DNA of 64,000 nucleotides, taken from Daphnia carinata. Its lineage: Eukaryota; Arthropoda; Branchiopoda; Diplostraca; Daphniidae. Below the pieces are notes generated by a model, which was not told where the DNA came from, did not search any database, and worked only from the letters and a program-made list of their open reading frames with translations. The position numbers and the translations under genes are program-made. The stretch lies in contig NC_081335.1 in the NCBI RefSeq assembly GCF_022539665.2, forward strand, positions 5,828,001 to 5,892,000, read 5' to 3'. This document shows, piece after piece, positions 12,633 through 21,744 of the stretch (position 1 is the first letter of the stretch; each line of letters opens with the position of its first letter).

Positions 12633-13211
12633 CTAAGAGCTTCACAGCTCCTTGGTTATCTCAAAGAAGGGTTGTTGATTGAACTTTCACTGATCTCATA
12701 CTTTCAAGGAGTCACCGCACCCAAATAACTTCTTTTGATGTTTTGCATACGGCTACACACTCTGCTTCAGTTGTCGCCAGTTTCATGCACTGCTGTAGGC
12801 GATTGGGCCTGCTGATAGGTCCCCCATTCAGTAGGGGAAAGTAGCCAGAAGTGGGGCGCTTGGAACTAATGTCACCTGCACAATCCGAATCAAAATATGC
12901 AGGAAGAATATGGGTGAGTCCAACTTAGCGTGATAGGTAATTTCAAAATCAGCGGTTCCCTTTACATAGGATAATAGGGAGTATAGTGAATTTCTTATTT
13001 GCGTGAAAAACCCTTAGCCACCAAAAGAGCGGAATGACTGTCCATTGGCATCATGTTTTATTTTAAATACCCACGTGTTTTTCTCTGTCCGCTTTTCTGT
13101 TGGAAGATCTTCGAGCACCCAGGTTCCATGTTTTGTCAGTGACTCAATTTACTCGTCCATGGCTTGTTCCCATTCATTTGACTAGGTGCCTTCTAGAGCT
13201 GCAGTGTACGG
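12633..13211 (-). pseudogene. Copia RT / RNase H fragment
   Basis: The minus strand reads W-E-Q-A-M-D-E and N-T-W-V-F-K-I-K-H-D-x-x-G, the entry of the Copia-type reverse transcriptase (RVT_2). After a deletion of nearly the whole palm it reads Y-F-D-S-D-C-A-G-D, K-R-P-T-S-G-Y, then G-P-I-S and A-T-T-E-A-E-C. These are the Copia RNase H with its first Asp and its T-x-x-E-A-E motif, and D-N-Q-G-A follows. Several in-frame stops are present. The right side is cut by the LTR at 13,212 and the left by the LTR at 12,632, so this old fragment was hit by both. The last 32 bases recur after the assembly gap. Confidence 0.8.
13180..13211. repeat. Left-flank sequence repeated after the gap (copy 1)
   Basis: These 32 bases of Copia-derived flank, ending in ACGG directly before the LTR, are identical to 24,267-24,298. 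They are outside the element, so finding them twice means either a duplication that included flank or the same locus assembled twice. Confidence 0.9.
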
Positions 13212-13629
13212 TGTGATGAGGACATATACCGAAGAACGCCACCAATTAGTTAGCTTAGCTAATTAATAGATTCCAGCCTTGGATGATTCCACGGCGAACT
13301 AGTATCAAACAGTTCTTCATCCTCACGGAGCCTTCCCACGCCAAACCAGTATCAGTCAGCTCTTCACCTCTACGATCAGTTCGTCTTCACGTGATCATTG
13401 ACGTCAAGAGTGACCTCATATTAACTGATAAAAGCGGTGACAAGAAGGGGGCTCGGGGTCTGAGTTTAGTGCGTTATAGTACATTGTGTGTCTGTGTCCA
13501 GAGCGTTGAAGTGTAGTAGAGTTTTAGAGAATCTTACATTACACCTGTGATTAGTCTTGTTAGTCTTGTGAAAATACACTTAGTAATTAGTAAGCCGAGT
13601 TGAAAGTCATTTACAAGTTAAACATTACA
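13212..13629 (+). repeat. 5' LTR, copy 1 (418 bp)
   Basis: The LTR begins TGTGATGAGGACATATACC and ends AAGTTAAACATTACA (TG...CA). The same 418-base unit occurs at 34,912-35,329, a 416-base version at 24,299-24,714, and a truncated one at 23,820-24,166. The flank directly to its left ends in ACGG. The same four bases follow the last LTR at 35,330-35,333. That is a 4-bp target-site duplication spanning the entire two-copy block. Confidence 0.95.
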
Positions 13630-13650
13630 TTTGGTGAACGTGTCCAGTTT
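13630..13650 (+). promoter_or_regulatory. Primer-binding site, copy 1
   Basis: Immediately after the LTR comes TTTGGTGAACGTGTCCAG. The TGG two bases in is the expected complement of a tRNA CCA end. I could not name the tRNA. The same site lies at about 24,715 in copy 2. Confidence 0.55.
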
Positions 13651-13777
13651 TGAACTTTGTTCAAATCCGACGACCCCGGACTCCTGCCCAGCAGCAGACC
13701 AGCAGGTCTACCCACTTAAACATCGCAGACGACCGGAAATCGTCTAGAACTCCCCGCTACAAGGGTAAGTCACCTAA

Positions 13778-16432
13778 ATGTCATCTGACAACTTAGCAAT
13801 AGATATATACAAGCCGTCAGCCCCAGTAGAAGAAACTGTAGAAGTAAAAGATCGTCCTACAAGACGAAGCGTAGTAGATACTAAGCGTACAACCCAAAAA
13901 GTATATCCCAGTTTAGAAAACGAGCAGAAGAGTGAAATAGCAGAAGTTCGTATTGTACCTTTTCAAAAAAGAACTAGAAGCGCTGAAAGTAGCCCAAGGG
14001 ACAGCGACGAGGAGAAACAATTAACGAAATATCATTCTACAGAGAATCTACCCAGTAAAAAGAGAAATAAGCTAGTAGAGGAGAGGGATATTCTAAAAAC
14101 TGCACTAATAAAGATTCATCAAACAATTAATCAGTATAAATTAGAACTAGAAGCAGCTAAAGATAAAGCAACAACCAAACAGCTAAAAACACGCCTAAAA
14201 GATAAAGACTTAGAGTATAAATTAATTTCGGAAAAACTAATCGCGGCTGAAACAAAAATACAAGATCTTGAAAATCAAGGTTTAGCCTTACTACAGACAG
14301 CTACTATCCAGCAACAAAGCATCGAATATCAAGCAACCAGCTTAACCCAACAGTTAGAGCAAACGCAAGGAGAAAAAACCAACCAAATAACCACCCTAGT
14401 AAAAAAGACCCAGGACGTTCAAATCTTAGAATCAACCATAAGAAAAGTAGAAACCGAACACACATCAGTTAAAACCAAGTTAATTAAGGACAAGAAAAAG
14501 CTTCAACAGGAATTAGAGAAATTGAAAGAAAGGGAAAGCCAACTACTTGGAGAAGGAACAACCTTATTGAATAAATACAGTAACATCCAAATAGAATTCG
14601 AGAAACTACAATTAAGTTACAAAGCTCTTGAAACAAAAAGCATTGATCAGGAAAAAGAAATTCACGCCTTACAGGTAGAACATAAGAAATTAATAGTACA
14701 TATAACAGATAAGAATCAGGAAATTTCGCATCTAAACGATACAATACAAACCAAACAGGCAGAGTTGGAATTTCTAAGACAGGAACAAATTGACCAGACA
14801 AGCAAAATTGTTAACCTACAAACAGAAAACAATCAACTTAAGCACAATTTGAACATTAGCCAGATTAACGAAACAACCTTACACGATAAGCAAACTAAGC
14901 AAACAATAGAAATATCAACGTTACAAACGGCTAATCAGTCGTTAGAAGAAAAGTTTAAAAGGCTACAACAAACAATCGCGAGTGCCGCAAGCACAAACGA
15001 GTTGGAGATAGCACAACACACCCTGGCCATACAGAATAGGAAAATCGTGTCATTGGAAAACGAATTAACGGAACTAGGACAAGCACTCCAGTTAGCGAAA
15101 CAGGCAGCGGAGCGAGCAGCTAAACTAGATACCGAAAACAATTATCTTAAAGGAAGCATAGAACAACTAAATAAAAACAACCTGACACTCTTAGAACAAC
15201 TAGCACAACCGGCTATCGAAACCGATACAACTAACGAAACACCAAGAATGACAGCAAACGATGATATACGAGCATTAGCAGTAGCCATTACACGTAGAGA
15301 CGAAACACAGAACATTCCTATTTATAGTGGCAATGTGAACGACCAACCGATAGGAGTATGGTTAAGAGATGCGGAGGCAATAGCAACGATTCACGAATGG
15401 CCGAGGGAATCCACCAAAAAGATTTTAGCCACAAGGTTAAAGGGGACAGCATTGCAATGGCATATCGATAGACTACGGGTAGCACCGAGAGAATCGTATA
15501 GCGATTGGCGGAATGCATTAAAGGAACATTTCAAACATCCCGCGGATAAAGCCAAACAGAAATCGAAACTACTGTCAGTAAAACAATCACCTAACCAACC
15601 AGTTAGACATTTTATTGATAAAATAACACAGGCATATAGTGCGATTTACAAGGAAGGCGATGAGGAACAAGCAGAAAGCGCTGAACTAACAGCTCTTAAA
15701 GATGATACACTAATCAAAATGTTACTAGATGGATTGCTGCCAACCATCAAGACAATTCTATTCCATAATAAATACCCTAGCACCCCAAACTGGCAAAATT
15801 TCAAACAAGCAGCGTTAGAGTCAGAAGAAATCGCCTACAACACACAGGCACTAGAACTAAAACCGATATTCAAATTTGAAGTACCGAAACCGACTAGAGA
15901 TATAGAAGCTGAATTAACTCAAACAAAACTGGAATTAGAAGAGTTAAAAAACAACCTAACGAAATTAAATCTGTCAGGTACAGCGTCGAAATCGGGACAA
16001 GATTGGTCCGTAAACAATATTGACACCTATAAGCAAGGTAGGGATTCGTCAAGATATAATAACGTTAAATGGGAAGATCGACAGCGATCTAGGGATAATT
16101 CGTATAGTAGAGACCGTAGAGATCACTCTTACAACCGTAACAGATCGTACGACAGGAACCGGTCCGAGTCGCGTGAACGGTCATACGGTAAAGAACGATA
16201 CCAGGACAAGAGGTATCAGAATAGGGAGAGACTCGATTCTCGGACAAGGCGTTACGACGAGCGTCCAAGATCCAAGAGCCCTCACCCATCGGCAGAGCTA
16301 GCGAGAAAACAAAGATTAAGTGGTAATAACAGAGAAAACACTATTACTTGTCATAGATGTCTCAACACAGGACATATAGCGAAAGATTGTCGGACCAAAA
16401 ATCCGAGAAGGTTCCAATCAAAAACAGAATAG
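13778..16432 (+). CDS. gag: Gag polyprotein, 884 aa (copy 1)
   Basis: Structural protein of the retroelement particle. Residues 1-95 are charged and low in structure. About 100-480 is an unusually long coiled coil rich in Lys, Glu, Gln and Leu in heptads. About 500-690 is a Ty3/Gypsy capsid domain, recognised by I-P-I-Y-S-G near 505, the W-L-R-D helix and H-F-I-D-K-I-T-Q-A-Y further on. About 770-845 is an Arg/Ser/Tyr-rich basic stretch. Residues 858-871 form a C-x2-C-x4-H-x4-C zinc knuckle. Typical Gypsy Gags are about 400-500 aa, so the coiled coil roughly doubles the size. The start is the first ATG after a 148-base leader. The last 76 bases overlap pol, which lies in the -1 frame, so Pol is probably made by -1 frameshifting. 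Copy 2 has two one-base differences that break this frame. Confidence 0.9.
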   Translation: MSSDNLAIDIYKPSAPVEETVEVKDRPTRRSVVDTKRTTQKVYPSLENEQKSEIAEVRIVPFQKRTRSAESSPRDSDEEKQLTKYHSTENLPSKKRNKLVEERDILKTALIKIHQTINQYKLELEAAKDKATTKQLKTRLKDKDLEYKLISEKLIAAETKIQDLENQGLALLQTATIQQQSIEYQATSLTQQLEQTQGEKTNQITTLVKKTQDVQILESTIRKVETEHTSVKTKLIKDKKKLQQELEKLKERESQLLGEGTTLLNKYSNIQIEFEKLQLSYKALETKSIDQEKEIHALQVEHKKLIVHITDKNQEISHLNDTIQTKQAELEFLRQEQIDQTSKIVNLQTENNQLKHNLNISQINETTLHDKQTKQTIEISTLQTANQSLEEKFKRLQQTIASAASTNELEIAQHTLAIQNRKIVSLENELTELGQALQLAKQAAERAAKLDTENNYLKGSIEQLNKNNLTLLEQLAQPAIETDTTNETPRMTANDDIRALAVAITRRDETQNIPIYSGNVNDQPIGVWLRDAEAIATIHEWPRESTKKILATRLKGTALQWHIDRLRVAPRESYSDWRNALKEHFKHPADKAKQKSKLLSVKQSPNQPVRHFIDKITQAYSAIYKEGDEEQAESAELTALKDDTLIKMLLDGLLPTIKTILFHNKYPSTPNWQNFKQAALESEEIAYNTQALELKPIFKFEVPKPTRDIEAELTQTKLELEELKNNLTKLNLSGTASKSGQDWSVNNIDTYKQGRDSSRYNNVKWEDRQRSRDNSYSRDRRDHSYNRNRSYDRNRSESRERSYGKERYQDKRYQNRERLDSRTRRYDERPRSKSPHPSAELARKQRLSGNNRENTITCHRCLNTGHIAKDCRTKNPRRFQSKTE

Positions 16433-19400
16433 GAAAGATTAAACAAACATGTAGATTAATTAGGATACCCGTGGAATTTAGTAGTCAGAAAGCACAAGCT
16501 TTAATCGACACAGGTGCAGCAGCTAGTATTATTTCATCTGAGAGATTTGCCTTATTACCTCATAAAGCGATCGTAACTGAATTAGAAACTAAACCTAGTC
16601 AGTTGTTTGAATCTGCGTCAGGAAACATCATGCACCCATTGGGATGTTTCAAATTAAGTCTTAAATTAACACCAAATTGCAGACTAGAGCATGACTTCTT
16701 CGTGTTGCCTGAAACACAAGAAGGATGTATTTTAGGACTAGATTTCTTCAAAAAGTACAAAACAAAATTAGATATAGCTAATAAAACACTAACATTATCT
16801 GTAAACGGAGTAGAATCTGTAATTAGCCTTAAGAAAATTAACGTACCTATATATAGCATTAAGGAAAGCCAAACAGTAACCTTTGAACTGTCACACCTGA
16901 AAGGGAAAGACAGACTAGAAATGGAGCAAGTATTACATAACCACAAATCAGTTTTCGCATCCCAGTTGATAGAACTAGGACGAACAAATGTACTCAAGCA
17001 TAAGATAGTAACTACGGGAAACCCAAAAATGAGAGGAACCTATAGAATGCCAGCAGCTATTAAACCGATAGCTAAGCAGCAAATCGAAGAAATGTTGAAA
17101 TACAACATCATCCGAGAAAGCCATAGCGCTTTTAGGGCATCAATAGTGATGGTAAAGAAGAAATCAGGAGAACTACGATTTTGCGTAGACTATAGGGACT
17201 TAAACGCAGTGACAGTCAAGGATCGGTATCCTCTACCACGAATAGACGATACATTGAACTTGCTACACGGAGCGGAATTTTTCTCAACACTCGATTTGTT
17301 CAGTGGGTACTGGCAAATCGAGATAGCTGAGGAAGATATTCATAAAACCGCATTTACAGCAGAAATGGGACACTTTGAGTATATAAGGATGCCGTTTGGT
17401 CTATGCAACGCGCCGAGCACGTTCCAGAGGACAATGGAAATTGTTCTTCGAACGTTAATTGGCAAGTGCGTAATGGTATATATTGATGACATCATTGTAT
17501 ACAGCACCAGCATGGCCAAACACGTACAGCATCTGACCTCGACGTTTCGCCTTTTACAAGCAAACGGACTTAAAGTCAAAATTCAAAAGTGCAAATTTGC
17601 AGCTAACGCGGTAGAATATCTTGGGCACATAGTGTCACAAAAAGGAGTCATGGTAGACACAAACAAGATAAAAGTGGTAAAAAAGTATCCGGCACCAAAA
17701 AACCCGGACCAGGTCAGAGCATTCCTAGGACTCGCAAATTACTATAGACGGTTCATAGATCAGTTCGCCAACAAAGTCCATGTACTAACACGGCTCACGA
17801 GGAGCACAGTACCATGGCAATGGGGGCAGGAGGAAACAAGCGCTTTTGAAGGCATCAAGGAATGTTTATGTTCCGCCCCTACCCTCGCATATCCTGATTT
17901 CGCGCGCCCTTTCATCTTACACACGGATGCGTGCGGGTATGGAGTAGGCGGAATCCTCTCTCAGATGCCCCATCCAAATGCCAACCCAGGGCCCAGTGAG
18001 GAATCAATAAATGATTCAAGAGTAATAGAAGAGTCGACAGACGAATGGAATAAGTCTCTAGAACACCCTATTGCATACACCTCTAAGCATCTAACTGATG
18101 TTCAACTAAAATGGTGTACCACAGAGAAGGAAGCGTATGCGATTATTCACTCAGTAAAAGCATTTTTCCATTACCTATACGGCACTAACTTTGTAATAGT
18201 GACCGACCATAGGCCTCTGCAATACATCCAAAAAGTCAGGGAGCCAACAGGAAGATTGGCCAGATGGTTCTTATTCTTGCAACAATTTGAGATGGAAATT
18301 CAGTATAGGCCTGGTAAACTGCACCAAAATGCTGACGCATTGAGCAGAATACCGGTTAATATTGTAGTATCACAGCAAGTCGTAGCTGACGACTGGCTAA
18401 TTGCTCAGCAAGAAGATACCTTTTGCAAAGAAGTAGTAAAAAACTTAGAGAAGGCAAACAAGGATGCAGAAGACGAATTTCGATATTTACCTAGCGGACT
18501 TTTAACCACAGCTAGGGGAAAAATCGTAGTACCGGCGACGCTACGAAAAGAGGTTATGGAGCAATATCACGACCACAAATTGGCTGGTCACCTAGGAATA
18601 ACAAAAACGACCGCAAACATTAGTAATAAATACTTTTGGCCAAAGATGGCTAACGATATAAAAACTCACGTACTTAACTGCTTAACCTGTGCGAAAAGAA
18701 AAATTTCTGGATCTTGTAAAGCTGCACTCCAACCAATCCCTGTTACAGACTACGTCTGGCAACGATTGGCCATGGATATTGTAGGCCCAGTTCCAGAAAG
18801 TGAGAAAGGAAATAAATATATCTTAGTAATCATGGAGTACACAACGAGATATATTATAGCACTTGCGCTTAAGGAAGTTTCCGCCCAGACTATCATTCGC
18901 AAGTTTATTAAGCACATTGTAAACAACGAAGGGTTACCCTCGCAGATCCTAACGGATCGAGGTTCGAACTTCCAATCGCAAGCAATGGCTGAATTGTGTA
19001 AGCAGCTAGGTGTGAAACAGTTAAGAACTACAGCATACCACCCGCAAACAGATGGTGCTGTTGAGAGATTTAATAGGACATTAGGGGACATGTTAACAGC
19101 CCATGTCGCTCATAACCCTGCCTTGTGGGATGAGCACCTCGACTATGTAGTCGCGGCTTACAACCGGACGCCTCACTCGAGCACCGGTGAAACCCCTTTT
19201 TACCTATTAAAAGGCAGAGATGCATTAGAACCATCGGACTTAAGACCCCCGATGAGAAATAGGCTTCTAGAGGATCAAAACAACATTTATACGCAACAAT
19301 GGCACGAAGCTTTAGAATTAGCCAAAAGTAAGCTAATCGTAGCACAGTCAAGACAAAAGGTGAATTACGATCGTTCATCGAAGGAATGCTCGTTTGAGCC

Positions 19401-19935
19401 AGGAGACTTAGTGCTATTGAAAGAAATGAAGCCACAAACAGGTAAATTTTATATGCGTTGGGATGGACCTTTCACTATCGTAGATAAGTTGTCTGATTTG
19501 AATTACCTAATCAGGAGAACAACAGAAAACCATACTATGGTTGTGCATGTGAATCGCCTCAAGAAATGGAAAAGCAAGGAAGACGCGGAAAACGTAACTA
19601 AAGAAAGGGAAGAAGGTAACAGCGTAGAACGTAACCCTAGGAGGGAATCAGAAAACGAAGAAAGAGAAACACAGAGTGAGATAGAAATTGAAAGTAGGGA
19701 AAGGGAATTGAGTATCCAATGTCAAGGAGAGACAGCAGCAACCGCTGTAAGACAAGCAACAGAAGGGGAAGATAGCAATCGGCAAGAAACAGCACAGTTA
19801 CCGACCGAAAGCGGTAAAGCACAAATTAAGCAACCTAGAGTGAGACGGAAAAGGCAGGATGATATCGGAATACCTGTTAGAAGATCGCTAAGACAAGCAA
19901 TCAAACAGCCACAAAGACTCATTACGGAAATGTAA
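16357..19935 (+). CDS. pol: Pol polyprotein, 1192 aa (copy 1)
   Basis: Protease, reverse transcriptase, RNase H and integrase in Ty3/Gypsy order. The protease active site A-L-I-D-T-G-A lies at residues 48-54. RT spans about 220-400, with F-C-V-D-Y-R-D-L-N and Y-I-D-D at 375-378. RNase H follows, with T-D-A-C-G-Y-G near 522 and a T-D-H-R-P-L motif later. Integrase has an H-H-C-C zinc module at about 740-785 and a DDE core. Its D in A-M-D-I-V-G is near 806, its D in T-D-R-G near 866, and its E in A-V-E-R-F-N-R near 903. The D-E spacing of about 35 fits retroviral integrases. A G-P-F/chromo-like region near 1040 and a basic tail close the protein. The ATG at 16,357 lies inside gag; frameshift or internal initiation cannot be told apart here. 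The frame is intact in both copies, with only a few amino-acid differences. Confidence 0.95.
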   Translation: MSQHRTYSERLSDQKSEKVPIKNRIGKIKQTCRLIRIPVEFSSQKAQALIDTGAAASIISSERFALLPHKAIVTELETKPSQLFESASGNIMHPLGCFKLSLKLTPNCRLEHDFFVLPETQEGCILGLDFFKKYKTKLDIANKTLTLSVNGVESVISLKKINVPIYSIKESQTVTFELSHLKGKDRLEMEQVLHNHKSVFASQLIELGRTNVLKHKIVTTGNPKMRGTYRMPAAIKPIAKQQIEEMLKYNIIRESHSAFRASIVMVKKKSGELRFCVDYRDLNAVTVKDRYPLPRIDDTLNLLHGAEFFSTLDLFSGYWQIEIAEEDIHKTAFTAEMGHFEYIRMPFGLCNAPSTFQRTMEIVLRTLIGKCVMVYIDDIIVYSTSMAKHVQHLTSTFRLLQANGLKVKIQKCKFAANAVEYLGHIVSQKGVMVDTNKIKVVKKYPAPKNPDQVRAFLGLANYYRRFIDQFANKVHVLTRLTRSTVPWQWGQEETSAFEGIKECLCSAPTLAYPDFARPFILHTDACGYGVGGILSQMPHPNANPGPSEESINDSRVIEESTDEWNKSLEHPIAYTSKHLTDVQLKWCTTEKEAYAIIHSVKAFFHYLYGTNFVIVTDHRPLQYIQKVREPTGRLARWFLFLQQFEMEIQYRPGKLHQNADALSRIPVNIVVSQQVVADDWLIAQQEDTFCKEVVKNLEKANKDAEDEFRYLPSGLLTTARGKIVVPATLRKEVMEQYHDHKLAGHLGITKTTANISNKYFWPKMANDIKTHVLNCLTCAKRKISGSCKAALQPIPVTDYVWQRLAMDIVGPVPESEKGNKYILVIMEYTTRYIIALALKEVSAQTIIRKFIKHIVNNEGLPSQILTDRGSNFQSQAMAELCKQLGVKQLRTTAYHPQTDGAVERFNRTLGDMLTAHVAHNPALWDEHLDYVVAAYNRTPHSSTGETPFYLLKGRDALEPSDLRPPMRNRLLEDQNNIYTQQWHEALELAKSKLIVAQSRQKVNYDRSSKECSFEPGDLVLLKEMKPQTGKFYMRWDGPFTIVDKLSDLNYLIRRTTENHTMVVHVNRLKKWKSKEDAENVTKEREEGNSVERNPRRESENEERETQSEIEIESRERELSIQCQGETAATAVRQATEGEDSNRQETAQLPTESGKAQIKQPRVRRKRQDDIGIPVRRSLRQAIKQPQRLITEM

Positions 19936-19941
19936 TTACAG

Positions 19942-21744
19942 ATGAGGAACGTTATTGCAACTATCGTCTTCATTATAGCTGTAGGAATAACCCACTCAAT
20001 AACCATCGACACCTGCAACTGCTCACAACCAGTAATTAAAGGTATTTTAGATTTAGACGATCCCGACTACTGTTCACACCCTGAACCAGTAGAAATTCCA
20101 ACTAAAATCAATTACCGATTCCTAACCAAAAACAAAGAACCCATAACATGGGAAGGGTACGCATGCACCCAGTGGTTATCAACCAAAGAAATATCCACTA
20201 ATTTCCTTTTAAGTCATGACACTATTTTTAAGAAGCAAATTTTAAAAGTTAGTGCTAATGAATGCTGGAACACGGCACAGTATCCAAATACATGCGTGAA
20301 TAGCCCGATGGTAAAGGACGGAAAAACATTTAAATACCTCCAGGAGCCTGAGGGAGAAGGTCACTGGATGACAACACAGGTCTACACAACTAAGAATTGT
20401 GTAACTCAAATAGTTCAGTTATCAAAGGATTGTCACGATTGCCCAGTAAAGTCACCATTTGGTATAATAGCGAATTCTAGTAAGGCAGAATTTTCGAATC
20501 ATAATGAACTAACGATCGTTTGGAAAGCACCAGACGCAAAAGAGCCCACCTGTGAAATAAATTCGGTATTTCAAGGTAGAGGTAACTTAACGAAAAGTAA
20601 GAAACAAAATAGGATAGAAGATCATGCAGCTCAGTTAGAATTTATCATATCTGCTAACAAAACGCAAATCTGCACGAACATAACCGTCTATCCGGTAATC
20701 GGGTTACCCGATTCCTACATAGATATTATAGAAACCCCTAAGCGACAGAAAAGAAGCTATGATAGAGAAGTGATAGGATTATTAATGTTAGCTAGCGATC
20801 CTAGTCGTTGTTTGGCGTACATGCCACGCAGTGGAAAATTCTCGACCCCAACTTGTGCATTCGACACCACCCTGTCAATTGAAAAAGAAACGCAGAAGGT
20901 GATAACCAACGGTCAAGCTTTCAAATTTCTTGCTAATGGAATGGTAATGCAAAGCTATCTCGAGCATTGCATTCACCAATTTACAGAAAACAACACGGGA
21001 GTCAAGAAATGCGGTAGTAGTTTAGATGAACTAAATAACCCGACGGATGTATGGTCATTAGAACCCAACCCGATGACATTTGGATTAGTTCCTTTCCATA
21101 TGATTCAAGCTCACACAGGTAATTGCTTAACCGTAAACATAACACTGGATTATCCTGTAACTGTTACACCGTGTGAGAATGGTAACGTGAACCAAATATG
21201 GTTACTAGAAATTCTAGAATCATCCAATGAGGCAATAGATGGGGAAATACAAGAACAAAGAGGGCCACAAGTAACTAGATGGGATAGGAATCGCACACGC
21301 AAGTTCGACAAAATGAGTGACCACATACCGTTTAATCCACCAACTTTATACGGTAAAATTCAGCCCACCACCAATTTGGATTACTGTCTAACTATATCGG
21401 AACAACAGACTCTCACGTTACTGTTTTGTAACCAAAGTAGCTCTATCGAAGGTTACCCTAAACAGGATTTCGGCTACGTAAATGGGAAACTAAGAATTCT
21501 CACAACCAACACTTGTGTTACGCCGATGACGGCGCAGTCATGCGACAGTGAATTTAGTAATAGAATGTTATGGAACTACAATGAGATTGACAGGCAATTT
21601 GCCTTAAAGGACAATCCATTTTGTCTAGTTCCATTTTACGAAGACAAGACGGTGCGAGCACTTCCTGCGATTCCTCACAAAAGTTGCAAGAATGGATTTT
21701 CCAAAGAACCCTTGCAACCCCATTTTTTCCAATGGACAGAATAG
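19942..21744 (+). CDS. env: Env glycoprotein, N-terminal part (copy 1, frame-broken)
   Basis: It begins six bases after pol stops. Residues 1-20 look like a signal peptide. The ectodomain has many N-x-S/T sites and paired cysteines. A basic R-Q-K-R site near residues 267-271 suggests furin-type cleavage. The part after it repeats a C-L ... C ... W pattern, including a Q-I-W, like the threefold beta-trefoil of ricin-type lectins. Copy 1 lacks one base relative to copy 2 in a short C-run near 21,667. The real frame therefore ends there, and the last 25 or so codons to 21,744 are off-frame. Env proteins of such elements mediate membrane fusion and receptor binding. The family membership of this one is not known to me; the related env at the right edge shows that it is a real family. 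Confidence 0.8.
   Translation: MRNVIATIVFIIAVGITHSITIDTCNCSQPVIKGILDLDDPDYCSHPEPVEIPTKINYRFLTKNKEPITWEGYACTQWLSTKEISTNFLLSHDTIFKKQILKVSANECWNTAQYPNTCVNSPMVKDGKTFKYLQEPEGEGHWMTTQVYTTKNCVTQIVQLSKDCHDCPVKSPFGIIANSSKAEFSNHNELTIVWKAPDAKEPTCEINSVFQGRGNLTKSKKQNRIEDHAAQLEFIISANKTQICTNITVYPVIGLPDSYIDIIETPKRQKRSYDREVIGLLMLASDPSRCLAYMPRSGKFSTPTCAFDTTLSIEKETQKVITNGQAFKFLANGMVMQSYLEHCIHQFTENNTGVKKCGSSLDELNNPTDVWSLEPNPMTFGLVPFHMIQAHTGNCLTVNITLDYPVTVTPCENGNVNQIWLLEILESSNEAIDGEIQEQRGPQVTRWDRNRTRKFDKMSDHIPFNPPTLYGKIQPTTNLDYCLTISEQQTLTLLFCNQSSSIEGYPKQDFGYVNGKLRILTTNTCVTPMTAQSCDSEFSNRMLWNYNEIDRQFALKDNPFCLVPFYEDKTVRALPAIPHKSCKNGFSKEPLQPHFFQWTE

Noticed and set aside
13283-13516. 77-codon plus frame inside each LTR
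   Set aside because: Although present in three LTRs, conservation is due to LTR identity. It overlaps the likely promoter/R region and has no recognisable features.
14484-14801. 105-codon minus-strand frame inside gag (also at 25,567)
   Set aside because: Hydrophobic-looking shadow of the Lys/Gln/Glu-rich coiled-coil codons; present in both copies only because the sequence is duplicated.
18750-19435. Minus-strand frames of 113 and 121 codons within pol
   Set aside because: They lie wholly within the conserved integrase region on the opposite strand and show no domain.
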